DNA of 64,000 nt from Terfezia claveryi (Eukaryota > Ascomycota > Pezizomycetes > Pezizales > Pezizaceae). Position numbers and translations under genes: made by a program. Positions 11,074 to 23,459 of the stretch are shown in pieces. The notes below the pieces were generated by a model, which had not been told where the DNA came from, did not search any database, and saw nothing but the letters and a program-made list of their open reading frames with translations. Location of the stretch: positions 124,001-188,000 of the forward strand of contig WHUX01000052.1 in assembly GCA_015179025.1 (NCBI GenBank), given 5' to 3'. Each line of letters begins with the position of its first letter. Positions within the stretch are counted from its first letter, which is position 1.

Positions 11074-12582
11074 CTACAAGTTCTCCTTGGGGACAACGAC
11101 GCTCCACTTGCTCTCGATTTCACCGTACTGTCTCTCTAAAATCCAGTTCCACATCCTCTGCGCAATAGGCCCAGTTTCACTCCCAGGAGACAATGGAACG
11201 TTAATTTCAACAGCACCCTTCTCTCCCAAAGCTCTTCGCTCCATTCCACCATCCCATTGGATCCTCTTGATTGGGCTCACCACAGCAGCCGTTCCACTAC
11301 CAAAGGCTTCAAGCAATCGGCCCTCAGCTGCAGCCTCCTTGACTTCGGCAATTGTGTATTTCCTCTCGACGACATCCCATCCCTCAGGGCCTAAATTTTC
11401 CCGAGCGAGCTCAAGGACACAATCCCTCGTGATACCCTCCAAGATTGTTCCATCTAGCGGAGCGGTAATAAATTCCCTCTTGCCGGTCCTGCTTAACCAG
11501 GCGAAAAAGACGTTCATGGTTCCAACTTCAGTAACATAGCCCTCGGGGCCAAAGAGCCACAAGTTTTGTTGAAATCCCTTCTTGGCAGCCTCCAATTGGG
11601 GTGCAATGCATGAGGCATAGTTTGCACCAAGCTTCTTGTCTCCCACTCCGCCTGGCCATGCTCGCACGATATCAGACCTTGCCTCCAAGCTGACAGCCTT
11701 GAACCCACTCGGGTAATAGGGACCAACGGGCGATGCAATGACGAAGAGAAGTGCAGAGCCTGGAGGGCCCACCCCAATAGATCGCTGAGTACCAATGACA
11801 GTTGGGCGGAGATAGAGACTGTAACCCTTCTCAGCAGGAATAAAGCGTTCGTCGATGTTAAGAAGTTTGGAGATGAGCTGAATCATGGGCTTCTCTGGAA
11901 TTGCCGGCATGGAAAGTCGTTGCGAGGAGGCGGAGAGACGGGCCATGTTCTTTTCCGGCCGGAAAAGTCGGATTTGACCCTGACTATCCTGTGTCAAGGG
12001 CATCAGTAGAGTACTTTGTTACCATGATACGCTTGACAATCCGTACCTTATAAGCCTTCATTCCCTCGAAACACTCAAAGGCATAGTGGAAGACACATGT
12101 TGCAGGATCAAGAGAGAGATTTTGGTAGGGCGTAATCTTCGGGTCAAGCCATCCATCCGTGGCAGTCCATTCCACAGAGAGCATATGGTCTGTTTCATGC
12201 TCAATTAGCAAACGAAGTCTAACAATTTATTGGTAACTGGGTAAAATAAGGCAAGGGCAGTATCATAGGGAATGACGGCCTCGGGAGTGGGGGGACGGCC
12301 TCGGGGGCGGCTAAACATTTCGGCGGTGGCAACATTGTGATTATCAATCAAGCCCGTTGAGAGACAATACTAACCGGTAAAGGTCTTCCCGAAGACCAGA
12401 TCCTGCGGAGCCATTAATGGTTTTGGGGCCGTACTTTTTGTGATGGTCAGCTTCGAGGCATCCATATCTGCCAATTGCCTAACTGCTGACGAGTAGGCAC
12501 GAGGAAGGATAGTAGCACCACGAGTGGGGTGACATCGTGAAGCCGAAAGGAGAGTCCGGCCGAGGGCGCTGCGTGCAAGCAT
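11074..12582 (-). CDS. Branched-chain amino acid aminotransferase, mitochondrial
   Basis: Three exons (12375-12582, 12047-12189, 11074-11988) give 421 residues. The joins restore [14 protein letters not shown] and [20 protein letters not shown], both typical of fungal BCAT enzymes. The enzyme transfers the amino group between leucine, isoleucine or valine and 2-oxoglutarate using PLP. The PLP lysine is the second K of [10 protein letters not shown], about residue 236. Other family motifs are [11 protein letters not shown] and the substrate-site [11 protein letters not shown]. The N-terminus [19 protein letters not shown] is rich in Arg/Ser/Ala with no acidic residues, as expected for a matrix-targeting peptide, so this is the mitochondrial type. 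Introns are 185 and 58 nt; the first holds a short duplicated GACGGCCTCGGG. No defects are seen. Confidence 0.93.
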
Positions 12583-14210
12583 ACTGGTTGTTGAGGGAGA
12601 AGTGTTGAGTGGAGGAGGTAGAGAAGAAGGAGAGAATGGAGGGGAGCGAGGCGGAGGGGCACCGCCGGTTTAAAATGCCACCTGCCGAAGTTGAGCACAG
12701 CGGAGGAGAAATTAGCTCGACTCGGAGGGGAGATGAGTTGCGGAGTGGTGGCAGCAGTCTATTGATGGAGATGGAGTTGTGTTGGTATCTAGCGACAGAC
12801 CCTCCAGCAATGCTACCCCACCGAATAACTCCGAACCTGGCCCCATCAGAACAATTAAAATAGAAAGAGACTTATAGTAGAGTTACGTGCATGAAATTAT
12901 ACAGACAACATGTGTACTACCACACTGCCGACTGGACGACGTTATGATATCCTGTTTTTATTTATCCTAAACTTCGGATCTTGGCGCAGCTTCAGAACCA
13001 TTTTCCTTGTCTGGCAGAGATGGAAATGTACGAAGGCCGTACACGAAGGCCGTACATGCCGGAGGGTGAACTAACTGGGCATGCGTGGGTGATATCAAAG
13101 CTGCTTTCAATTCCCAACTGGTGCCCGTGCTTGCTTTCCTCTGCTCATAGGTCCTTCTCTCTGATGCCCTATCTTTAGGTTCATAACAACTTAAAATCAC
13201 ATATAAACGTCTGACACTCATGCCACTCATCGGCTCTTGACATGGTTTGCGTACTTGTTATGTCCTCAGCACTAGACTACACCATTACGAAGGGAATTAG
13301 TCTGAAGTAATGTACAGAGAGCTACCATCTCTAACATTTTTTTATGGATGAGTGAAGAAAAAAAGGACAAACCAGCGTATGCAGCCAGGCTAACCTTGTG
13401 GTCAGGTATTGATAACTATAACCCCGTACTCCGTGCTAGTTGTTGCTAATAATGGATAACTAAAAGGCATCTCTGGGTAAGAACGAGATATATGGGCAAA
13501 TCGGGTTCTTCAAAGGATAGTAAGGAAATGGATACGGACAGTGCCAATGATTCTGCTGATGATAACTGTGTAAAGTTCTTTGTAGTTCCGGGCTGGCTCC
13601 TGTCTGACTTTAAGTTTGTCTGGGTGTTGTCGATGGAGAAGGGAGTTGGCCTCCCATTTTGCCATTTTGCCATTTTGCCATTTTGCCATTTTGCCATTTT
13701 GCCATTTTTCCAAAGTGCACACTGCTGCTTGGGCATGGGTATAGATGCTAGGTTGAGGGCCCTTGATGGTCATGGGCTGGTCTTCGGGGAGGCCACATTG
13801 TATGGGAAGGGTGCAGTAGATACTGGTGGGACGTGAGGGTAACTTTCCGCAGATCATTATTAGCCTTTGTCTTATATCACGTGACTGTCACGAGCATTTT
13901 GTATAGTTAACCTTAGGTAACCAACCCAACTGATACATATTTAATTCATCGAGCTGGGAATCTATATCCACCATTTTGAAAGTTAGCAACCCTGAAAGCG
14001 GTAGGAAATAGGGCGGCCCCGTTTCCACTCCATCTCCACAATATCAATTTGCAGCTCCCAGACTAATAAACAGTACTTCTGCCATTAGCCACGTAAACAC
14101 TGCAGCTCCTCCAAAGCATCTTGCAGCTTGCAATTGCCTTTCTCCAGTTTCGACAGAAGGACTTCCGGGGCGTACTGTTGCCGGGTACAAGGCTACTATT
14201 GCCGGGCTCA
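12583..14210. other. Intergenic between aminotransferase and pseudokinase genes
   Basis: This is probably shared promoter space, because the two flanking genes are transcribed divergently from it. Apart from the 8-bp tandem repeat near 13.65 kb I see no gene or RNA. Confidence 0.5.
13654..13709. repeat. 8-bp tandem repeat (CCATTTTG)n
   Basis: Six perfect CCATTTTG units and a degenerate seventh run in tandem. Because 3 x 8 bp equals eight codons, both strands stay open and produce spurious repetitive peptides (for example KMAKWQNG). It is non-coding in my reading. Confidence 0.85.
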
Positions 14211-17200
14211 ATGTTTTCCAATGCCCTCAAGTCGTTTACATCGAACATAAATTCAAACTATATCCTATCACCGCAACCCGTATCCACATCTGGGCCTTGG
14301 AGGATCCATGATGCTAAGAAGAAGTCAACTGGGCACGCGGTGTCGGTATTTGTCTTTGACCGCAAGTCGCTTGAGCCTACCTCGGGCACTTCAAGTGGCT
14401 TATCACTCCGTTCCTCTTCCTCGTCCTCTGGGTTGAAAGTTATTCAGGATGAAGTTGTGGAGCGGCTAAAACGAGAAGCATTATCTCTGGCGAGACTCAG
14501 GCATCCTGCTATTCTAGAGCTAGTGGAGCCTGTGGAGGAGACACGATCTGGTGGGCTCCAGTTTGTCACTGAGCAGGTAACAGGCTCATTGGGGCATGCG
14601 CTTAAGGATAAAGATGAGGCAGAAAGGAATACAGGCCGGGGTAGCCGCTATGTAGTAGATGATGGGCAAGGTGGTCTCAGAAGGCGGGAGGTGGAGATTG
14701 ATGAGCTCGATATACAAAAAGGATTATTGCAGATTGCCAAAGGATTGGAGTTCTTGCATGAGAGTGCGGGATTGACCCACTGTAACCTTACCCCGGAGGC
14801 AGTTTATATCAATGCAAAGGTACGATTCATAGCGTGGGATGTTGTTAAACAATTCCTCACATTTTTTTCTAGTCTGATTGGAAGCTCTCTGCGCTTGCTT
14901 TCGCAACTGCTCATGGCAGTACCGATGGGAGGTCTACAACTTCTGTTCATGGGCTCATTGCTCAGGATCCGCGGCTTCCCCCTTCCGTCCAATTATCGTA
15001 CGATTATGCATCACCAGATTTACTACTGGACTCTACTCTCTCTCCATCCATTGATCTTTTCTCTCTCGGGTTATTGATAGTAGCACTGTATAACTCTCCG
15101 CACGAATCGCCACTACAAACTCATAACTCTGCAAGTACCTACAAGCGCCTCCTCTCATCTCCCAGCACAACTCCAAACGCTGGCAATGGATTCTTATCGA
15201 CTAGGCCTCTCCCGAAACTTATGCCGGATCTACTATCTAGGCTACTTACTCGAAGACCGGCAAACAGATTGACGGCTAGGGAATTTCAACAAAATTCGTA
15301 CTTTGATAATATACTTGTGTCAACTCTGCGGTTTCTTGAATCCCTACCGGCTAAAACAGCCGGTGAAAAATCATCATTTATGAGAGGGCTGCCGAGAGTA
15401 CTGCCTCAATTCCCGAAAAGTGTCCTGGAAAAAAAAGTTTTGCCAATTTTAGTAGAGGAGCTGAAAGACAAGGAACTATTGCCTTTATTGCTTCCGAACA
15501 TCTTCTCAATCATTGATAATACCCCGGGTGGAAGCAGGCTGTTCTCGGAAAGGGTACTCAAAAGATTGAAAAGCATATATCTCCCCAATGGGCCCTCTGA
15601 ACAACCACCCAGATCACCTACACCTACCCCAATTCAAGCTACTTCGAAGAAGGCAAGCTCTGGAATAGGCTCCTCACTTGAGTCAGGATTAGTCGTTATT
15701 TTGGACCATTTATCAACGATCATAGCGAAAACGACCGCAACGGAGTTCAAGGAGGATATACTTCCTCTAATATACCTAGCACTAGAAAGTCCTACTCATA
15801 GTCTACAAGACCGGGCATTGCAGTCTCTAGAAACTGTACTTCCCGCATCAGATTTTCCTACGGTGAAAAACGAGTTATTCCCTGTCGTCGCTAATGTTTT
15901 TGCCAAAACCAGCAGTCTTGGGATTAAAATTCGCGGTCTGCAGGCGTTCAAAGTTCTCTGTGGAGGGACTGGTGGAGATAGTGGGGATGGGTTGGATGGG
16001 GGAACTGGGAAGGCAAGGGGGAAGGGCGCTGGAGTGGCATTAGATAAGTATACTGTACAGGAGAAAATGGTGCCACTACTAAAGGGTATTAAAACCAAAG
16101 AACCCGGAGTGATGGTGAGTTCCATATCGACATTGGACTATGTGCGCACGTACTGACTCTATAGATGGCTGCATTGGACGTCTTCAATGAAGTTGGCAGA
16201 CTATGCGATCGAGAAGTCTTAGCAACAGAAATAATACCTCTGTTGTGGAGTATGAGTTTAGGGCCCCTACTTAACCTCGAGCAGGTTTGTACTCACCATC
16301 ATCATGACCTACATGCATGTACTAACATTCCCTGATTCAGTTTCGGGCCTTCATGTCCGCAATTAAGGCACAGTCACATAAAATCGAACAAGAACAAACC
16401 CAGAAACTCAAGGAACTTTCGACTTCTTCAGGAGCTATCAATGCGAATGGGACAGACTTCCTTTCCTTTGGTGGTTTACCTGGTGCACGAGCACACAGCC
16501 CTAATGGGGAACTGGAGTTCGAGAAGTTGGTCCTAGGGAGGGAATTTGAAACCGGAAAGGGTGGCGAGGGCCTTGGTGATTGGGGATGGGGCGGGCAAAC
16601 ATTTTCGACAGCTCCGACAAAACCACTGGTGCAAACACAAACCAAGAAAACCGAAGCACCGAGGTTTGAGTGGAGTACACCAAGTCCAACAATCGGGTCG
16701 AACGGGCATGGTTTCGGGTCCATTGGTGCAATCGGTGGGCAGGGGATGGGTATGAGCATGTCAGCGATGGAGCCAACAACCAATACGATGAACGGAAGTA
16801 CAAGTCTATTGTCCTTTTCGACGCTGCAGCCCACCTCAGCACCTAATACAAAAGGCATGGGAATGGGTACTATGCAACCATTACAGCCAAGCAAACCGGT
16901 ATCAACATCCTCGTTTGGTTCTGCTGGGTTTGGAAGCATGATTGCCCTTAGGCCTCAGAGCTCCACTACAGCAACTTATACTGTACCGCAAGTTCAAAGC
17001 TCATCGGGCATTGACTGGTCTAGCGAGGCCAAAAAAAAGAGTTTTCTACCGAATACAACTGCCTCCAACTCCTCAACGTGGGGGCCGGTGACTGCGCAGC
17101 AGCGTCCTAGCTCTACCGGAACACAGAGCAACGTGTTTTCGTCCTTTAACCCATCACCATCGAGCCAAAACCTCAATGGTTCGCACCCGACGATATTATT

Positions 17201-17369
17201 TGGGCAGACACGGATGCAAGCTCCTCCAACCGCTGCTTCTGGGTTGAGCGCATTTAAGCTGGCTCCGCCACCGTCGGCTTCGCCGAACACTACCGGTATG
17301 AGTGGTGGATTCGGGCAGCAACAACAGCCAAAGAAAACAGGTCTTGATGCCTGGGAAAGTTTACTGTAA
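14211..17369 (+). CDS. SCY1/SCYL2-like protein pseudokinase
   Basis: Four exons (14211-14819, 14873-16114, 16165-16284, 16341-17369) joined in phase 0 give 999 residues. The start MFSNALKSFTSNINSNY is the typical SCY1-family N-terminus. A kinase-like fold covers about residues 20-360, but the catalytic HRD is replaced by HCN (THCNLTPEAVYINAK) and no DFG is present after it (SDWKLSALAFATAHG), so it is a predicted pseudokinase. HEAT-like helices follow (for example EELKDKELLPLLLPNI). The tail is rich in Gly/Ser/Thr/Gln and ends with GLDAWESLL. Relatives act in clathrin- and COPI-linked Golgi/endosome trafficking. Introns are 53, 50 and 56 nt. An earlier in-frame Met at 14121 was not chosen because the family start lies at 14211. 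Confidence 0.93.
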
Positions 17370-18921
17370 TTGGTGAAATTATTACGTGATATTGGTAAAT
17401 GCACAGCGGGAGGTACTTAAGGTGTAGCACATTTGTAATTGCTGTTGGGAGGATCTTCAAGACCTCCATTCTATATTGATCTTTCTGGTTCGGATTGGGC
17501 ATGTCTGTTACCGAGCGTTTGATGCTGGAGTTCTTGTTTATTTACTTCGATATTGACGTCTGACTTACTCTGGTAATTGTGCTTTGATCCCTGTGGCGGC
17601 GCGTGCGTGCGTTCGTTTGTGATGCACGGCCTCTTTCTGGGAACTCTGGCGAGATGTCGTAACGAGCTCGCATTGCGGGAGTGACGGCATATTCCAGGGG
17701 GAAGCCGAATCGATCGATCACGGATCCTCCTCATCCCGTGAGGTTGGCGTTGCTGATTTTACCGACCCCCTCATGACATCACTCTTCGTTGTCATCAACT
17801 GGTTGAGCCCGTCGCCCCGGCAACCACGGACACAACAACAGCTGAAGGGAAACAGCGCTAGGAAGGAAACTGGTTGGCTGTTTCATACAAATGTGCTGGG
17901 AGAGCTGAGCAGTGTGGGCTCGCTTGCTCTTGAGATGTGCAGCTGTTTTATGTAGTCTCGATCTGTTTTGCGGTACCTGCAAGGGCTGCTTACAGCAGAG
18001 GACTTACACCAGCGGACGTACAGCAGCAGAGGACTTACAGCAGAGGCTGGAGTATGTATTTTACTTTCCAGAGGCAAATTCCGGGCCCCTTCCTTTCTGC
18101 CACTTCCTGTTGCTCCACCCTGTCTGGTGTGCGGCATGTTGATATCTTGTGTTGCCTGTGTTTACCTTACACTGACGCACACACACAGAAACACACACAC
18201 GGAGAGGCCTGATTGGAGCGCCTCGCACATTAAATCACCACAGCAGGAGTGTTTCTGGCCTCCGGGCAAATCGTCTTGTGGTATCCGGGCAGCCCTCGCA
18301 TATACCGCCTCGACGTAGGTTAGTCACAACGGCGAGCTTGTTCTTTGCGGGCTCTCCCAACCTCTTCTATTCTTATCCCTAGCAATTGCCTTCTTCCCCC
18401 CCCCCCCCCCGCCCGCGCATTGCACTCACGCCCAACTCGAAGGGAGACTGCGTTCCGTTCTGCTCGAGTGCTGACTTACCGGTACGCACGGGGAATTAAC
18501 GAAAAATAAACAGAACACCAAAAGGGACAACAAATTGTATCGTCCCTGCAGTCTTGGGTTTTGCTTTTTCTTTCGTGGTGTCGTGTAACTCTTTTTGAAC
18601 GTGCACAAGCACATCTCCTTCCTTCTCTCTCTTTCTCCCCCCTTTCGTGAATCCCCCCACTCACCCGTTTCAGAGGCGGTGAATTCAACTGAGTTTTGTT
18701 GGACTGCAGAGCGTGGTGGTGGTACTCTCCCTTTTACGAAAGTTTACGGCTACAACATCACGAGCTGCGACAGCCATTCAAGGTAGAAGACTTGCATACT
18801 TACAGCATCTTGCGGTCACTTGCGCTTTTCCGGACAGGGTTGATCTGCATTCTTTGCCCTTGCGCCTGCTGTCCAAGCGAAAACTGTGCAATACAGCTCC
18901 ATACCAGCGCAAACAACAGCG
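17370..18921. other. Intergenic, pyrimidine-rich near its right end
   Basis: No convincing gene is present. A short purine/pyrimidine tandem repeat (CAGAGGACTTACA type) lies near 17994-18040, a long C-run near 18396-18410, and CT-rich tracts near 18620-18650. This fits a promoter or 5' UTR region of the membrane-protein gene that starts at 18922. Confidence 0.4.
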
Positions 18922-20282
18922 ATGGTTCCACGATTGATACTTCCCACTGTCGCCATTTTCCTGTCGACTGTAGCATTGGTTCGCTCCGTGCCATTGGCCA
19001 ACGCAGATCCTGTTCCCCAGGTAGGGCTCGTCTGTCCTGGGGAACAAACAAACTGCAACACAATTTGTTGTGCGCCAAATCAGACATGTGGTAACTATGA
19101 CAAATCCCTATGTTTTCCCAAGGAACGTTTTCCTGACCGTCTCATAACTCAATTTATATTAACATCTGAACTTAGGCTGATGTAACGTCTTTGTTATCAC
19201 CGGTGATCCCTACATATACCACTGTAGTAGGGAATGGGCAATCTTCTTCGGCTCCGCCTTTCACATTTACCACCGACAATCCAGGTGCTCCGACCAGACC
19301 GACTTCCGGCGTTGCTGACCCGTCAGATTCCAAGGTCAACCCCCCTGCCGTGACAGCAACGGACACATTCACATTCCCAATTCCTACCGATTCATCTGGA
19401 AACTCGGACTTTGGTTATGGTGGAGTCATTGGTGGGGACAATGGTGGAGAGGGTGGACTTACCGGTGCACAGATTGGTGGAATTGTAGGTGGTATCATTG
19501 GCGCCATCCTTTTGATCCTGCTCCTCTTGTTCTGCTGTTGTCTTCGTAGGGGTTATTCAGGCGTTGCAGGTCTCTTTGGTGGCCACTCCGACTCTAGTCA
19601 CAGTGGATCCTATCACGGAGCAGCGGGTGGTGGTGGCGGTGGTGGTGGGCATGGTAATGGTCACTCTGGAACAGCAGCAATGGCCGCGGGTGCAGCTACG
19701 GGCTTCCTTGCCTCCATGCTTGCTGGTAAAAAAAAGAAGACCACAACTCATCATACAGAAACTACGTACTACGCCCCTGCACCCGGTGGGTCTCCTGGTC
19801 ACGCTGGCGGCCACGGCGGTGGAGGAGGAGGTGGGATGACCGCTCTTGTGGGAGGTCTTTCGGCTGCTCTCGGATCACTGTTTATGTCTCGGAAACAGAA
19901 GAATGACGAGAAGACACATTATCACCCTGCACCAGTAGCAGTTGCTCCTCATGGTACTGCTTACGGCGGTGCATACGGAAGTCATCATCAACAGTCGCAT
20001 GGTCATGGGCACCATGGGCCCGGGTATGCGGCGGCTGGCGCAGGCCCTGGATACGGGGCGGGACATCACCATGCGAATAGCGAGAAGTTGAGCAGTGCGA
20101 CGAGCTACACTAGTTATACTGGCACCACCAGTACTGGAACGACAAGTACGGGAAGTAGGAGTACAAGTGGCTCGAGCGGTACGAGTAGCTCAACCTCAGG
20201 CAGTGGATCGAGTAGTTCTAGTGGTGCAACTTCTTCAAGTGGGTCGGGTAGCTCTAGCAGCAGCTCAAGCGGCAGGAGGTAG
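18922..20282 (+). CDS. Cys-rich, Gly/His/Ser-rich single-pass membrane protein
   Basis: Exon 1 starts at 18922 with the signal peptide MVPRLILPTVAIFLSTVALV and a short Cys-rich ectodomain (CNTICCAPNQTCGNYDKSLC). The main exon, open from about 19176 to 20282, has a Thr/Pro-rich stalk, a membrane span at IGGIVGGIIGAILLILLLLF ending in a CCCLRR cluster, then Gly/His-rich blocks and a Ser/Thr/Gly-rich C-terminus. The exon join is not settled. The clear acceptor CTTAG at 19171-19175 needs a phase-0 donor. In the Cys-rich part the likely donors, GTAACT near 19091 and GTTTTC near 19124, are phase 1. A phase-0 GTAGGG at 19021 would skip the Cys-rich segment. The run of His next to Gly suggests metal binding or disorder but proves neither. 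Function unknown. Confidence 0.7.
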
Positions 20283-22976
20283 ACGGAGCTTGAGCGTGGG
20301 GCTTTGGGTGAGGAGTAAATGTGGGTGGAGCAGCGGGCAGTCGAGCGGTACCCTGTTGGGTGAATAGGCACAAAACGTAGAAGTTGGGTAGTTTGAGATG
20401 GGTGATTCCCCTATATCTGTGATACGACTTTTTTTTTCGGTCTTTTCTTTTGTTTGGTGAAGCAAGGAATGCTATTCTTTTCTCTTATCTGTACAACTTT
20501 TCGTTACGGAGGGATTTTTGTCCGGGATTTACGACAGGTAGTTTTGGGTAGGAGGAGGAATTGGGTGGGGCTATTATTTGAAATGATAATGAAACAGGAT
20601 ATGGGCATGGTTTGTTAGCTTTTACAACAGAAAGACATGTTTTGAAATGTCTTGCCATCTGATAGATGTGCGTGGTAGACCTCTGTGCTGAACTCTCAAA
20701 CTTCTTGGCTGTAGGTGAACTGTTTTAATGTCTCTGACGTCTGTGACGACTTTCAAGGAAAGTTGAGATGAGACATGCATCATGTATGGAAACCCTTTGA
20801 CGATATGTGCATATGGTAAAGTGCAGTATGTATGGACCTATGTACAAGTACATGTAACTGACACAATGGTAGTGGGGGGTTGGGGGCAAAGAGGCTACTT
20901 ATCCTTGTTGGAGATCATATGTACAATCTAGCGGTATTCCGTAGGTAAAGTTATCAGGTATAGCCAAGTACTTGTTGTAACTGCATAGCAACCAAATGTT
21001 CTGTGTTGGTTGTGCAATTCCCACTGACTGATCATTTTTTAAATAATACTCGATGTTTAGTCTGGTTGCTATAATAGCCTGGTTGTGTTTTATGAACCAA
21101 AACAGTCGGTTTTGTTGTTTCATGAGACTGGGTTTAGGGTTAAATCCTCGCAGCAGAGCTCGTAACCGGACTAGCATTTCCACTATGATGTTGGGCCCTC
21201 CCTTGACTAGAATGCCGCTATCTACAGCTTTGTCAACAAGAAGGGGCTGGTCTGGACTGACACTTGTACTGATAGGACTACTTCTTTGCCTAGTTAGCTA
21301 GAGACAAACTATTCTGGGTATACTTAGAGCACTTGTTCCTCTTTCTTTCTTCACAACGACGATTCCAACGCTATGCACACACATATACACATAAAAAAAA
21401 ATGAAGAGAGAGGAGAGCTCTGATGGTGGATAGTCGCTTACGGTTTACTCCCAGGCTGTAGCAACAATGAAGAGGGGTGATGAGAGGTGACTGACTTTAC
21501 CCCATATAGTGGGAACAAATGGCGCTTAGCTCAGGGTAACTTGGGAATACACACCGCCAACGGCTCTGGGATCCCGCACAAGCAAGGAAAATGTTGCTCA
21601 ATTATTATTCCAGAGTAATTCTACAACTGCTTGTCTAAATTGGGCAATTTACAAGTCAGTAAAGATACTACTTTATTTACGGAGAGGCCTGCAGCTCTGG
21701 TACTAGCAACTGGCTGTTTGTTGCCTTGTTGGCGAAGGCCCGATTAGGCCCGTCGTCAGGAACTCAAGAATAATAGGTATTCGCTTCTTGGGAGCCTTAA
21801 CTTTGCAATAGCCCCATTTCAATTTACCTCGAAGTTCAATCTAGTTCAGATGCAAGGAGTGGCATGGCAGGAAAATCTAGTACAGTATGGAGAATGCTTG
21901 TGGTACAATACTAGAGTGTTTTTGGCCAAATAAAGCAGGTGGGTACTTGCCTCTTTCTGGAGACTGGAGATACTTCTGGAATCTTGTCCAAATTTATTTC
22001 ATACCCTGGGATATTATCCATACCGTTGCAAGCCAGGTATACCTAAAGCACCTCTGTTTCTTAGGTGGTCGGGGGCATGCACCTTGGGAAATAACCCCGA
22101 TCAACATGTACAAGGCGTGGCCAATGTAACTAGGTTTGGTTCCGAACATGGATTATGGACAAATAATTCAGTTACTGCAATAGATTAGGGAGGATATTAC
22201 AGGATTGAGAGGGGAGATGTTACGCCGGTATATATAGTAGACATTAGAAGCATATATGATAAAAACTAACAGTGGGTGGACTCAGTGGCCAAAAGAATTT
22301 CTATAACTTGCCAGGATTCAGTATTGGGCCCACACTCTATGCGAGACATAATGAGGTGATCCAGGGGTCTCCGAGAACTGGTAATAGCCTCTGGAGGCTT
22401 CGAGGTTAGTAATATTGAAGTCTATGTAATAACATATCTAACCTGACATGGAGTTATAGGAGCCGAAATCAATCGTATTTCTTGCGGCTTTAGAACGGAT
22501 GGCAGGGGTCGGCCGTCTAAGCAAATCGGGCTTATTGCAACTCCATTGTGATACGGTAGATCAATGTGTTTTTTTGTGGAAATATTTTGGAATCGCATAG
22601 ACCATGGATTTACATACATCGGGGAACGGAAAGCGGTTAATAACAGCTCTGTAAATCCCCCTGCAGCGGAAAAAAAGGAACACCAAAGCAAAGTATATGT
22701 TATGTGAAGCAAAGTGAAAAGTTCATTTCGGACAGCTGACAGTTTCAGGGGTTTAATGGAAGGCGGTATAATAGATCTCTAACTAGGTACTGGTATAGCC
22801 GGGAAGCGCGGGATGAAGGCAAGGGTCAAATATATAACACCACTTTTCTCGGTTGACGAAGGGGGAGTCGAGAGTTGAGTGTATCATAGATGTACATAGG
22901 TACCCTTAGCCCAGGGAAAATGCCTTGTAGTGGAAGAGCCTGGGAGAGATGAAGGGCAAAGAGATCACAGTGCCTA
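20283..22976. other. Intergenic, no gene recognised
   Basis: Only short chance frames are visible. A TAGTCTGGTT motif sits at 21058-21067, followed by the related TAGCCTGGTTG. A minus-strand frame at 22422-22712 begins with a hydrophobic stretch but has no supporting family motif. Confidence 0.4.
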
Positions 22977-23459
22977 TATACTGTCACAACCGTTGCCTCC
23001 GTGTTTGACACTCGTGCCGATACCGACACGACTCTGGATTAGGATGTTATCACAACGTAGTCGAGTGTCGCAACCGCTATCTTGACACTCGTGCTGGAAC
23101 TGGTACGACGCTCGATTGGGATATTGTTGTTTGTTGTCGTGCCAAATCTGGGCACACCATTAGCGGCCACTACCGGCCACTACAGGCCACTACCGGCCAC
23201 TAGGGCCTTACATATATAGTTCTCTTGCTTGCTTGCTTTCCTTCCTTTATCCAATGTCTTGTATGTGATATACAGTCCTTGGTTCCCCTCGCCCACGTCC
23301 AAGTCCACTGACCGAGCCCTTTCGTCCTCCCCCCTAATTCTTGTCACCTCTTTTCCTTGACCATCACACACGTAGGGATCCTACATGTGTAATACCCTTT
23401 GCCCAGCCCGTCGTACCTCCGAGGTTGCCTTCCCTCCGGCCCCGCCTCATTACATATAC
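22977..23459. mobile_element. Solo LTR of a Gypsy-type family with TATAC target duplication
   Basis: The LTR runs from TGTCACAACCG at 22982 to ...CATTACA at 23454 (473 bp) and is flanked on both sides by the 5-bp direct repeat TATAC (22977-22981 and 23455-23459). Its start, its end (TTACA), the TCCAATGTCTTGTATGTG block and the CACACACGTAGG...CCTACATGTG block resemble the LTRs at 44135-44696 and 45797-46358, so it is a diverged member of the same or a sister family. No internal retrotransposon sequence is next to it, as expected after LTR-LTR recombination. It contains a short tandem repeat of GGCCACTACC. Confidence 0.85.
23157..23208. repeat. Short tandem repeat (GGCCACTACCG type)
   Basis: About five 11-bp units of GGCCACTA followed by CCG, CAG or GGG sit inside the solo LTR. 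Confidence 0.7.

Noticed and set aside
13446..13857. Open frames with repeated KMAKWQNG or FAILPFCH peptides
   Set aside because: They are produced by the 8-bp tandem repeat, which stays open on both strands.
20114..20371. Leu/Pro/Val-rich minus-strand frame
   Set aside because: It is the antisense shadow of the Ser/Gly repeats of the membrane protein.
22422..22712. Minus-strand frame with a hydrophobic start, a possible small secreted protein
   Set aside because: There is no cysteine pattern, homology cue or splice support; it may be chance.
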